This document shows, one piece after another, positions 35,152 through 45,284 of a stretch of DNA of 64,000 nucleotides. Origin of the DNA: Cheiracanthium punctorium (lineage: Eukaryota > Arthropoda > Arachnida > Araneae > Cheiracanthiidae); NCBI GenBank assembly GCA_038373885.1, contig JAWZYV010019980.1, forward strand, positions 1,054,001-1,118,000, written 5' to 3'. The notes below the pieces were generated by a model. It was not told the origin of the DNA and ran no database searches. It saw only the letters and a program-made list of their open reading frames with translations. The position numbers and the translations under genes are program-made. How positions within the stretch are numbered: position 1 is the first letter of the stretch; every line of letters begins with the position of its first letter.

Positions 35152-35640
35152 GTATGTACATTTTCTTCTATTATTTGAGTTATGAATTTTCATTATAAAG
35201 GGATGAGAAGAGAATTTTCCGTAGATCTGTTTCGGTTATTTTAAATACTATGTTTATTGATGTGTGTATTTTCCCTCCTTCAGTATTTCATTTTATTCTC
35301 ATGTGCTACGTTTGTTCCTTTTTTTTCTGCAAAAAATTATATTTTTTAAATTACATTTTTGAAAATTTATTAAATGTTTGATTGTTTCACAATCTCTTTC
35401 GCAACTTTCCATACCGTTAATTCAGGAAGCTTACGATATAATAATTAATCACATATCGGACATGAGGATTTTTTGTGAATCCGCTCTGTTTGTTATTAAA
35501 TTTCATTTGAAGAGGAAAAATAGTTATTCAAGGCTGCCGCTACAAGTAACAGGGCCCGGCACCGATTTTACTGCTGGGCCCTAGTGCCAATTTTCATGCC
35601 TACTATATGACCTTACCAGCGGCGAATTAATGCAAGTTTC

Positions 35641-35750
35641 TCGGGGGGGGGGGGCGGTTCTATAGAAGATTGACCTATACATCAATTTTATAGAAGTAAA
35701 ATAGGATCTTTTACATTAATTTCTCTCCCCCCCCCTTTAATCTGCCCTTG
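35641..35750 (-). repeat. Dispersed repeat E, copy 2
   Basis: Inverse of 14475-14590, including TTAATGTAAAAGATCCTATT and ATAAAATTGATGTAT. It lies inside the intron of the intact transposon. Confidence 0.68.
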
Positions 35751-36689
35751 AACCTCCTTACATGCCCTCGAAATCTTCTGGTCAGTATCCTATGAGTCTG
35801 GTATCCCCCTGAAACGGCGGCCTTGTTAGTATTTTTTAATATAATTCCAATTTAATAATTTTCCATCCTTCTTGAGAGTAAATATTTTTCTTCTATCATT
35901 CCTTCATTTTTTAAACCTCCAACCTCCAATGCCATGAGAGCAAAACAAAATTATTATTTATTTTATTTATTATTTTTCATGGGCCGAGTGCAATTTAATA
36001 TCCCTGCCGCCATTTTGTTTCTTAAAACATAAAATTATTAATAAACTGGATTAAAACTTGTTTTTTTTTTCTTTTTTTAAGTAATTATTAAGATTCAGTA
36101 CTCCAATTAATTTTGTGCAATATATTTATGTATAATTATCATTCTTGGTTTTTAGGAAAATAATATTATTAATAAACAGATTGGATTATAATAGGTTATT
36201 TTTAAAGTAATTAAGATTCATTAACAAATTATTCTTTGCAACATACTTATTTATTAATAGCTCTCAATACCACCCTTTTCATAAATGTACTGGAATTGAA
36301 AATAAAGCTATAATCTAGTTTGTTTATTAATAATTGTATGTTTCAAGAAACAAAATAAGTGTAGTAAAATATATCTACTTCTTTTAAAATATAAATAATT
36401 AGTTTTTCCCTTTATGTGTCAAATTTTTTGTTCGTGTGTAATTTCCTCAATTTTTCTAATTTTGCCACTTAAAAATTAGCATTGTTATTTATTTATTTAT
36501 GGTTGTAATTTAATGGTGAAAATTATGTGCCATGCCTCAAAATTTGTTAGTTAAGCTCACACAGTTTTCTGATTTTCATCTTCGTACATCTCATCCCTGA
36601 TTTCTGATCAAGATTTCTCAAATAAAAATGATTCACTATTTGTTTTTGTATTTGAAGGCATTGATTTGATAAGTTAAAAAAAAAAGTGT

Positions 36690-36692
<3 letters not shown>

Positions 36693-36722
<30 letters not shown>
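36693..36722. repeat. (AT)n microsatellite
   Basis: About 15 AT units directly upstream of the putative splice acceptor. Confidence 0.95.
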
Positions 36723-36724
<2 letters not shown>

Positions 36725-36739
36725 TAGGTCTGTGAAAAC

Positions 36740-38992
36740 ATGGCAGCTCGTTTTCAAATCCAGTGGCTGGACTTTCCTGATTTCAAAGACTGGCTCCAAG
36801 AAGTACCTTCTAATATAAACAAGGCTAAGTGCAAAGTTTGCCATGTTACATTTTCTCTCAGTAACATGGGTCGAAGAGCTGTTAGAAGCCATGCAAATGG
36901 GAAAGAACATAAAAATAGGATGAAAGCATTCTGTCAATCATCCTCAATTAAATGCTTCACTTTGCCTGGTCCCAGTTCATCACCTAATGTAACAGAATAT
37001 ACTGTCAGTGCTCCTAATAGAGAAAACACGTCTCCTTCAGAAAGTACATCTTATGAAACTACAATGCCTCGTGGCTTAACATCTTTCCTCCAAAATGAAA
37101 GTGTCTTAAAAGCTGAAATATTATGGTGTCTTCATTCAATTGAAGTACACAAGTCTATGAGAATGGCAGAAAAAGACATTTCCATGTTTAAAGTACTATT
37201 CCCTGACAGTGAAGTAGCTCAAAAGATAAAATTAAAAAGGAGCAAAATGGCATATTCAATTCTATATGGAATCGCACCATACTTTAAAACAGAACTTTTA
37301 AGTAATTTGTCTAAATCCAAACACTTAACAGTAGGGTTTGATGAATCGCTGAATAAAATAACACAAAGGACACAAATGGATGTTGGTGTTAGATTTTGGT
37401 GCAATGAAAAGGATCAGGTAACTGCATGCTACTTAACCTCTACATTTTTAGGTAGTTCAACAGCTGATAAAATTAAGGAGAGCTTTAAAACTGCCTTGTC
37501 TGCAGTAAACTTACAAAATGTTATTCAAATCTCTATGGATGGACCAAATGTCAACTTAAAATTTTATAAAGATTTGACATCAGAATTAGAGTGCCACGAA
37601 GATTATCCTGTTTTATTAAACATAGGAACCTGTGGTTTGCATACTCTGCATGGTGCTTTTAAGAGTGGTATCCAAGCTACAAAGTGGTCTTTGATTGATT
37701 TTTTTCGCGGTTTATACAATTTGTTTAAGGATGTTCCTGCTCGTCGAGCATTATATACTGAATATACAAATTCAGCTATGTTCCCCCGAAAATTTTGTTC
37801 AGTTCGGTGGCTTCAAAATGCTGATGTAGCTCAGCGTGCAATTGATATGTTGCCACACATTAGAAATTTTGTAACATGTGTGCAAAGAAATAAAAAAGAA
37901 CCAACTTGCTCAAGTTTTAAGATTGTGGCAAATTCTGTAAAAGATAATCTTTTGGAAGCTAAATTGGCTTTCTTTAGGTCTCTATCAAGTGAAATTGAAC
38001 CTTTCTTGGAAGAATATCAAACTGATGTTCCAATGATACCATTTTTACATAGCTCTTTGACATCAATAACTAAAAGCATAATGTCAAGGTACGTTAAAGA
38101 TTCTGTACTTGATGGCATAGACTGTGTTCATGAAATAGATTTGTCGGACAGTAAAAATTTAAAATCAGCATATGATATAGACTTGGGATATGGTACACGA
38201 AATGCTCTAAGAAAAAGAAATAAGGATGCACTTTCTGATCAAGACATTTTGCAGTTACGCAAGCAGGGTTTATTTTGTTTAAAAGCTCTGAGCTTGAAAT
38301 TAATGGAGCGGTCTCCACTGAAATATCCGCTTACAATAGCTGTAACATCTTTTGATCCGGCAGTAGCCAAAAACCTAACTCTAGCCAAAACACGTATAAA
38401 AAGTCTCTTAACCATTTTATTAGCCAATAAAATAATAGATGCAGATACAGCTGAAAAAGCTGAAAAAGAATACCTCAAAATATGTACAGACAGTGATGCT
38501 CTGGAAGAAATGGAATTTTTCAACAGAAAAAATATTAGAGTTGACATATTCTGGAGAAATGTATTTAGTAGATTTGGAAATTGTGATTCCATAATGTCTA
38601 TCATGAAAATTGTGATGATTATATCACATGGAAACGCTACTATAGAAAGAGGTTTTTCTGTTAATGCAGAATGTCTGATTGAAAACTTAAAAGAAGACAC
38701 ATTAATTGCGCAGAGACTTGTGTATGACAAAATCAAGTCATCAGAGTTTGATTTGTCTAATTTTAAAATTTCCAAAGAACTTTTACAAAGCTACAAAAGA
38801 GCATATTCTTCATTGACTGAAGCAACAAAAAGAAAGGAACAAATTATATTAGAAAAAGAAGCAGAGGAAATTAAAAAGAAGAAAGTAAAATTAGCAACAA
38901 AAGAATTGAGCAACAAAATAGAGAAAATAAAGGAAAATGCTCGTAATGAAGTAGCTGCCCTGATGGCAGAAATCAATGCTCTAAATCAATAA
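36740..38992 (+). CDS. hAT-superfamily transposase, 750 aa, intact
   Basis: Catalyses cut-and-paste transposition of the surrounding element by acting on its ends in the nucleus. The N-terminus has one zinc finger, C31-x2-C34-x16-H51-x5-H57, of BED-like spacing, presumed DNA-binding. The RNase-H-like core shows D201 (GFDES), D267 (SMDGPNVN), a C298-x2-H301-x2-H304 motif, R356-W357, and E636 in NATIERGFS, the hallmark of the hAT C-terminal dimerisation region. Residues about 690-750 are Lys/Glu-rich and predicted by eye to form a coiled coil. The start ATG has a strong context (AAAACATGG) and lies 12 bases past a splice acceptor. No stop or frameshift interrupts the frame. The size and motif order fit a functional hAT transposase. 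A domesticated host gene is unlikely because TIRs and target duplications enclose it. Assignment is from motifs, without database search. Confidence 0.93.
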   Translation: MAARFQIQWLDFPDFKDWLQEVPSNINKAKCKVCHVTFSLSNMGRRAVRSHANGKEHKNRMKAFCQSSSIKCFTLPGPSSSPNVTEYTVSAPNRENTSPSESTSYETTMPRGLTSFLQNESVLKAEILWCLHSIEVHKSMRMAEKDISMFKVLFPDSEVAQKIKLKRSKMAYSILYGIAPYFKTELLSNLSKSKHLTVGFDESLNKITQRTQMDVGVRFWCNEKDQVTACYLTSTFLGSSTADKIKESFKTALSAVNLQNVIQISMDGPNVNLKFYKDLTSELECHEDYPVLLNIGTCGLHTLHGAFKSGIQATKWSLIDFFRGLYNLFKDVPARRALYTEYTNSAMFPRKFCSVRWLQNADVAQRAIDMLPHIRNFVTCVQRNKKEPTCSSFKIVANSVKDNLLEAKLAFFRSLSSEIEPFLEEYQTDVPMIPFLHSSLTSITKSIMSRYVKDSVLDGIDCVHEIDLSDSKNLKSAYDIDLGYGTRNALRKRNKDALSDQDILQLRKQGLFCLKALSLKLMERSPLKYPLTIAVTSFDPAVAKNLTLAKTRIKSLLTILLANKIIDADTAEKAEKEYLKICTDSDALEEMEFFNRKNIRVDIFWRNVFSRFGNCDSIMSIMKIVMIISHGNATIERGFSVNAECLIENLKEDTLIAQRLVYDKIKSSEFDLSNFKISKELLQSYKRAYSSLTEATKRKEQIILEKEAEEIKKKKVKLATKELSNKIEKIKENARNEVAALMAEINALNQ

Positions 38993-38993
38993 A
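38988..38993 (+). promoter_or_regulatory. Candidate polyadenylation signal overlapping the stop
   Basis: AATAAA overlaps the TAA stop (38990-38992). Further AATAAA hexamers at 39129-39134 and 39169-39174 are equally plausible signals. Confidence 0.45.
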
Positions 38994-39456
38994 TTTATGA
39001 AAACCAAAATGTTCGACTGTGTTTCATTTATTTTTGTGGTTACATTTTTTTCCCTCTTCCAAAATCTAATCTGCCTTCATAAGTGACTTAATTTAAGAAT
39101 ATATTAATATTTATCCCTTAAGTTTATTAATAAAGGGTAAGTAAGTAAGGTAAAGTAATTAAGTAAGTAATAAAGGGGTAGTACTTGTGCATAATATTAT
39201 GACAGTTTACAGGAATCAGCATTATTACACTGCTATAAATTATACTGGATAAAATGATGTAATGTGTATCATCAGGTATGGTATCAAATCTGGAAAATGT
39301 ATTTAAATATATTTATTAATGTATAATTAAAATCTGATATTAATTTTATTAAATTAGTAGCCTTTTGTGATAGGTTTTTTTATCGATATCTCCTAAACTA
39401 TCATTATGTGTATTTTAAAAAAATTACGATGAAAGAACCTGCTAGGGGGGGGACTA

Positions 39457-39506
39457 ACAGGGAAATTTTAAGCACAATAGGGAAATGTCAGGGAAATATC
39501 AGGGAA
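39457..39506 (+). repeat. 3' subterminal repeat array
   Basis: ACAGGGAAAT at 39457 and TCAGGGAA at 39488 and 39499, again 11 bp apart, in the same orientation as the 5' array although the TIRs are inverted. Confidence 0.7.
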
Positions 39507-39524
39507 CATAAATATTAAAAATTC

Positions 39525-39536
39525 CTGACCACCCTG
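39525..39536 (-). repeat. Right terminal inverted repeat
   Basis: CTGACCACCCTG, the inverse of the left end, followed immediately by the AATCA duplication. Confidence 0.93.
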
Positions 39537-39547
39537 AATCAGTAGCA

Positions 39548-39943
39548 ATCTTAGTGGTGTAGTTCGAAGAAAAAAATATTCCTTAGTCTAGGTACGCAAA
39601 TTATCAACTAATTGCACCAGCTGCTTGAAAAAATTCAAGATGATTTTTAAAAGCTGTGCTACCTACCGTGACAAATGAATCAATGGTGCCATTTATAGAA
39701 CTTCCTGAAAACTTCCTGAACATAAAATTGCACTGCAAAATTTTTCGAAAAGTGACGCATCTTACTAAATTTTCGATTTGTAAGAATTTTTTCTGAATGT
39801 TCCGCATTTGATACAGGTTTATCGTTTACTACCGTGTACATTACAGCCTGTAAAGAGACAATCTAAAAATTTCGAGGTGCATGACATAATTAGTTTATTC
39901 GTTTTTATGTACAAGAATTACTTGAATTTTTTCGGAAATACCG
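39548..39943 (-). repeat. Dispersed repeat G, copy 3
   Basis: On the minus strand it reads ACGGTATTTCCGAAAAAATT, CTTGTACATAAAAACGAAT, AGAAAAAATTCTTACAAATCG and GTGCAATTAGTTGAT, in the order of copies 1 and 2. It starts 7 bases after the right target duplication of the intact hAT element and abuts the TTAA used by a family A copy. Confidence 0.68.
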
Positions 39944-39947
39944 TTAA

Positions 39948-40349
39948 CCCTTTTAAGCGCAATAATTTCCCAATGCTGAAAAAAAGTGCAGCCGTTGCCA
40001 CCGCTCGCTTTAACTACCATCGACATGGTGGTCGATCGAATCGTTCATCGCGTGCTAAAAATCTAGAGACCATTTTTGACACAGCCAGCTGTGTCAGTCT
40101 ATCCAGTCGTTCTTCTGTATCAATGTATTTTCATCGTATTTTTCCAGTTTTCAGCAGATGCCAGTGCTGTTAAAAATAATCCTGACACTTTTACAAATAT
40201 TCGACAATTTTTACGGTAAATGATGTGCTAAAAAAAGGTGTCACTATGTCACCCTTCAAGTATTTTTTATAGAAATCAAATTTATTCTTCGTGACAGACG
40301 ATAGTCGAAACCTCAGAGTTTTGTGTCCTCACGGCGAGGACACCTCGCA
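39948..40349 (-). mobile_element. Family A MITE, copy 4 (older subfamily), truncated at its head tip
   Basis: Left TTAA (39944-39947) then CCCTTTTAAGCGC. The body matches copy 3. On the right it stops at GAGGACACCTCGCA followed by TTAA (40350-40353), which corresponds to the TTAA four bases inside a normal head tip. Copy 5 starts immediately afterwards. Part of the hairpin is deleted. The 121-codon frame 39808-40173 is a chance read through repeats G and A. Confidence 0.8.
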
Positions 40350-40353
40350 TTAA

Positions 40354-40808
40354 CCCTTTAACGCGCAGTGTTCCCGCTCTGGGAACACCCAACTCTGACG
40401 TTTTGACTGTTGCCAGTCCCGAAGAATAGATTTGATTCCCATAAAAATAGTTGCGGGTGACATAGGTCCACGAGAATCCTTTACTTATTAGCACGTCATT
40501 TCCCGTCAAAAAATTGTCACGATTCTTTTTAACAGCACTGACATCTGCTGAAAAATGGAAGAATGCGAGAACAGCTGAATAGATTGTCCAATGCTGAAAA
40601 AAGGGCAGCCGTTGCCATCGCTCGACTTAACTACCAGCAAGATGGCGGACGATCGAAACGTTCATCGCGTGCCACCAGATCTAGAGACCCTTTTTCGACG
40701 CAGCTGGCTGTGCCGGGCACGTTTCGATCATCCGCCATCTTGCTGGTAGTTAAGTCGAGCGATGGCAACGGCTGCCCTTCTTACAGCATTGGGAAAGGGT
40801 TTAAGGGG
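40354..40808 (+). mobile_element. Family A MITE, copy 5 (young)
   Basis: CCCTTTAACGCGCAGTG after TTAA (40350-40353). It ends GGGAAAGGGTTTAAGGGG then TTAA (40809-40812). The head has GTTCCCGCTCTGGGAACACC, the body CAGCACTGACATCTGCTG, the arms CAAGATGGCGG and CCGCCATCTTG. About 50 bp are missing from one hairpin arm. The unusual right end may be part element and part residual terminus of copy 4. Confidence 0.85.
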
Positions 40809-40812
40809 TTAA

Positions 40813-42496
40813 TCCATATCAATTCTTCGCAGTTGGCTGTGTAACCGAACAAAGTCTGGTCTGGCATCCACAAAACGATATTGCCCCCAGAAAATAGTTT
40901 CCTTCTTCCTCTCCGCGATCCCTTCGTATCACTCTCTCCTTCAGCACTTTTTTGAAACTTTAAAATCCACTTCAAGAAACCGCAAAATAGCTGCCGTGTA
41001 CCACCCTCTGTGCACACACACACGCACACAACATCCCGATGTACCACTTCATGTTACGTGTGCATCGGAGGGTAAAATCGAATGACCCTCCTTGGATTAC
41101 TCACCCACCACTCTTCTGTCGCAGATTGTTAGAGCGTTCTTGGATGCGAGCCCTCCATCCCCCTCTCCTGATCCTTTTTCTGGAAAAAATAAGACAAGCA
41201 GAACAACAATATGATCTTGGAGTTAAGTGTTCCAAATCCTTCTGCCATACCTTCCCCCTTGGTAACCCCGGATAAATCCCATATTTGTCAACGGTGGCTG
41301 TCATTTCTCCATTCCGACGGGATTTTTCCTTCCCGTGAGGAGAGGAATAGATGGTTCGGTGTTTTACGAGTATATATCGATGAAGATGCTTTTCCGAAAT
41401 ATCACGAAATATAAATAATTATAAGTCGGTTTGCTTTCTTTTAAGAAAAACATTCTTACGTGTTTTCAGTTGTTTAGTCTGACGCAGGTTCAATCTGATC
41501 ATGTAGTACTTAGATGAATGTCATTATTTTCATAGAAACACAGCAGCAGCCAAGAGCAGGTTTTGCGTTCATCGTATTTCGGTTAAGCTCAATATGACAT
41601 CTCCATAGTTCGTACTTCTGAAGGAGAAGACCCTCATTACCATAGGCGCCGGCAGCATAGGGCAAGGGGGGCAATGCCCCCTGGATTTTTGTATGCAGTG
41701 TTTTACCTTGCTTTTTTGTTCTTTCCAACATGGTAACCATACGTTGAAGTAGTCTTTGCCCCCCCCCCCCCCGCTGTGAAATCTGTCGTCGCCCATATTC
41801 ATTACAAATAACTTTCTGAAATAAGCTGTGCATCATCCAATATTTTTCGAGCTTTTAAGATTGCACAAAGCTCCTTGGATTTCATAACCTAGTATTTCTC
41901 TAATTTTTGTACTGGCAGCAGCTCTGAACTTTTTTTTCTCTGCTTCCCCGAACCACTTTCTTCATAAAAAAAAAAAAAAAACAATTCTTTGTTCATAGCA
42001 AGTCGGACGAATTTATCGTCTGCAAAATAACACTTTGCGAATTGTTCCTAACAAACTTAAAGAATGAATTCTCATCTCTGGTTGCTTCCATTGTGCGCGG
42101 CGTCTGACTGATTGCACCTTATTCTTCAGCTGTCACTTTAAAAAGTTAAGATATATTCCTCTTTATATTTGTGCGTTTGGCTATACCGTTACAGCGATGC
42201 GCTCCTTCGAGACACTCCGAAACGCAAAACCTGTTTCTAAACTTAGTTGCTTTTCAGGATAATTACACTATCGAGAGCGCGAGAGCAGTTTCTTTACTTT
42301 TTTTTTTTTTTTTTAATGGCTATCAGTTTCTTCAGAAATAGATGGCTTGGCATCGCCCATTTGGCAGTTCCGATATAACATCTCGAAATTTATTCAGTCT
42401 CCGTTTCCAGAAATCATTTATTAAATCTCAAATCTCCTAATCGGTGGTTTTTCTCAAGCCGTTGTTGAAAATGGCGTTATTTCGTGGAATTCTGCA
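40813..42496. other. Non-coding stretch
   Basis: Mixed composition, with C and G runs near 41760. Overlapping frames on both strands at 41039-41414 and 41510-41836 lack recognised domains. No gene identified. Confidence 0.45.
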
Positions 42497-42500
42497 TTAA

Positions 42501-42720
42501 CCCTTCATGTACTGTTGGTACCGTAAAACTAAACTTGCTTTTAAAACAATTTCATTGATTACCTGTAACCATTTTTTTTAAGTCACTAAAAAAACTTCAT
42601 TTAATCAGCTTTTACCTCACTTTCTTGACAGATCGAGCTAACGAATGTATAATGTGAGCTGTGAGCATTAGTGAATTTCACACAGTGGTTTTATGAATGA
42701 AGGATTAGATTTTCCAAAAG
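42501..42720 (-). repeat. Dispersed repeat B, copy 2
   Basis: TTAACCCTTCATGTACTG at the left and GAATGAAGGATTAGATTTTC at the right; inverse of 41-340. The left edge at TTAA (42497-42500) is sharp. Confidence 0.55.
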
Positions 42721-42828
42721 TGTCTCCTTGGAAGTATTACTTGATTTCTTCAGTTTTGTTTGTGCTATACGTACTCTTTAGAATCCTTAATTACTTATGA
42801 AACAGTCATCAGACGTATAGCTATAGAC

Positions 42829-43107
42829 CAGGGGTAGCGAACCTTTATGGATCAACGTGCCATTTTTTTCTAAAGAAATGTTTAATGAGGCCATAGACGT
42901 GCCATCAAATAATGTTGACTTAGTGATTATTAGGAGAATAATAAAACTATATACTAAAAACTCAAAATTCTTTATTTACTAAGAAAAAAAATACGGTTAT
43001 ATGTGTATTCATATTAAAATAGTGTTATTTTTAATTAAAATGCAAACCATTTTGATCCGTGGCGTGCCCAAAATATTTTGTATATTAGTTCGCCATCGCC
43101 ACCCCTG
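42829..43107. mobile_element. hAT MITE, 279 bp, perfect 8-bp TSD
   Basis: Starts CAGGGGTAGCGAACC and ends, inverted, CAGGGGTGGCGATGGCGAAC. CTATAGAC is duplicated exactly at 42821-42828 and 43108-43115. The interior holds GTGCCAT/GGCGTGCC motifs typical of short animal hAT elements (recall). No coding capacity. Confidence 0.9.
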
Positions 43108-43115
43108 CTATAGAC

Positions 43116-44878
43116 TAATAATTTTTTCCTCGATTTTCTTTTATATTCCATTAATCAGTTTTGATCATTTACTGTCTTAATAAAACAGGAGAAAATAAGC
43201 AGTTTCAAGTTGACATTCTTGGCAGTTCTTAATTTGGTATAACGGGTAGCTGCGTTACGAACACTTTTTGGTGTTAACCGTAATTTCCTCTTCTTCATAC
43301 ACACCTAGTAGATTTAGACCGGGTAATAAAATCTTTACATTCAATTCAAAAAATAAATAAAATTTTAACACGTTTTTAATGATAAAGCAGTTCTGCTCAA
43401 ACAACGTTTTCCTAATTTTAAAAAAAAAAAAAAAAAATTGGGGATGTGTTTCTAGAAAACAACCAATTGAAAATCCAACAATGTTGTATTTGATTATATT
43501 GTAGTCTAGAAAAATTAGTGGGGCTTAGGAAAACATGCGTAGAAGGAACAAAGTTTTGAAATAATAATAATAATAAAGTAATATATAGAGATAGAACGAG
43601 ATTGAAGTAGTCTGTGAACGGCAGGATTCAAAAATAAAATGTTCTTAACCTCCCCTTGCGCCGGCTACTTTGGGTCTTCCATCCCCTCTGTCTCTCTCTA
43701 GACTCCGATTTACACATCTCTTCCACCTCTATTTCCACTTTTTTTTCTTTCTAGTATTTTTTTTTTCTTTTCTTTCAACTCTCGTCGCCGTTTTTGAGCA
43801 CGGCTATTAGGCTGGTTGGCTGTTCCGCGCTAATTCTACTATGACACCATGTTATGTCCTTTTCTTTTTCTTGCGTATATTATTTTGTGACTTGCCTTCC
43901 ATCTCTTGTTTCAGTTATTGTTCTTCTTTTTTGTATCAACACTAAATGATAGTTACATAATGAGGTGTAAAGTCATCAGAATGGCTTCGATTTTTTTTCT
44001 TTTCTTTTAACCCTCTGCCATTTTTTACGTTTTCAGTGTTTTTGTAATTAAGAGGTAGAATCTTTTTAACCCCCTCCCCCTTCTTTCGATCCGCTGTCTG
44101 CTTTTGTCTGTGATCTCTGAGGTAGCATTTTTTTAACCCTTTTTTCTTTGTTTTCCCCCTTCTTTCTTTTTCATTCAAAATGGCAAACTGTGGTCTATAA
44201 TTAAATAACGATGATTTTGCCCCCATCCCAACTCACACACACTTTTCAGAGCTGGATTAAATGAACAGTTCACTTTACTCATTAATGCAGTGTATTTTAA
44301 ATGTTGCTGGTCTGGTGACGTATGACTATCAGGCATGAAAGTTTTTAGTCTTTTGAATGAATTCAGTCTTTTTTCAACATCATTGATGCATTTGAGATTT
44401 GATAGAATAGTGAGCATTTTTCGCATTTTGTCCTTGTCTGCTTGACGCATAGTTACAAGGTTAAGAAATTGGCCAAGTGGTTCACTCGGTAACTTGCAAT
44501 GCTATTGAGATTGCGTCAAGCTGACGTTGGGTGCATATGATATATACTGAATGTATCGGACATCTGTATTGTTTTTATGAGCGCACCCTTGTAGAAGTAT
44601 TTTACCGTAGCAGAAGATTGCCTGTTATGTTAATTTTTAGTTATTGTACACTTTATAATGCAGTATGTTGGAACTGAATCTGGCAGACGTCCAATGCAAG
44701 TCACTAACTAAAGTATTATTTTTTATTAATAAAATGATTTTATATTTTAAGTTTGTCTGTATCTATTTATCCACTACTCTACTCTGCAGATAGCAGTTGA
44801 AATGATATCAAGATTTAGTAATTAATTTAGTTTAATCCGTTTAGTTATATTGAATACAGTGAGACAATGAGTGTTAGT
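43116..44878. other. AT-rich non-coding stretch
   Basis: A run near 43420-43437 and short T runs. Two minus-strand frames around 43942-44450 have no recognised domain. Confidence 0.5.
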
Positions 44879-44882
44879 TTAA

Positions 44883-45284
44883 CCCTTTAACGCGCAGTGT
44901 TCCCTCTCTGGGAACACCAACCTCTGACGTTTTGACTGTTGCCAGTCACGAAGAATAGATTTGATTTCTATAAAAATAGTTGCGGGTGACATGGCTCCAC
45001 GAGAATCCTTTAATTTTTAGCACGTCATTTCCCGTTTAAAAAAAAAAAAAAAAGAGTCACGATTATTTTTTTAACAGCACTGGCATCTGCTGAAAAATGG
45101 AAGAATGCGAGAACAGCTGGATAGATTGCCCAATGCTGAAAAAACGGCAGCCGTTGCCATCGCTCGACTTAACTACCAGCAAGATGGCGGACGACCGAAG
45201 CGTTCATTGCGTGCCACAGATCTAGAGACCCTTTTTTGACTCAGCTGGCTGTGCGGCACAGCCAGCTGCGTCAAAAAAAGGTCT
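44883..45284 (+). mobile_element. Family A MITE, copy 6 (second arm lost)
   Basis: TTAA (44879-44882) then CCCTTTAACGCGCAGTG, head, body and first arm with CAAGATGGCGG. It runs through the apex GGCTGTGCGGCACAGCC and stops at AAAAAAAGGTCT. No right TTAA. Confidence 0.85.

Larger units (their letters stand above)
35152..36727 (+). other. Probable intron of the transposase gene
   Basis: Donor GTATGT at 35152 and acceptor TTCTAG ending at 36727. The tract before the acceptor is a (TA)n microsatellite (36693-36722), not a typical pyrimidine tract. The intron contains a hAT-like CAGGGCCCGGCACC scrap near 35540 and a repeat E copy. Confidence 0.55.
34814..39536 (+). mobile_element. Intact autonomous hAT-superfamily transposon, 4.7 kb
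   Basis: Perfect 12-bp terminal inverted repeats CAGGGTGGTCAG at 34814-34825 and 39525-39536. The target duplication AATCA is perfect on both sides (34809-34813, 39537-39541). It encloses a single 750-codon transposase gene with a probable 5' non-coding exon and intron. Subterminal TCAGGGAAATATCAGGGAA occurs at both ends in the same orientation. The usual hAT duplication is 8 bp, but Repbase recognises hAT groups with 5-6-bp duplications, which this would match (recall, unchecked). Intact frame, perfect TIRs and duplication suggest a recent insertion. A repeat E copy (35641-35750) sits in its intron. Confidence 0.92.

Noticed and set aside
38239..38775. 178-codon minus-strand frame
   Set aside because: It is the antisense shadow of the transposase coding region.
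36740..38992. Domesticated host gene derived from a transposase
   Set aside because: The frame is enclosed by matching TIRs and a target duplication, the expected structure of a mobile copy.
39948..40808. A CRISPR-like or satellite array from repeated family A sequence
   Set aside because: Repeats are dispersed, inverted and TTAA-flanked with no regular spacers; they are transposons.
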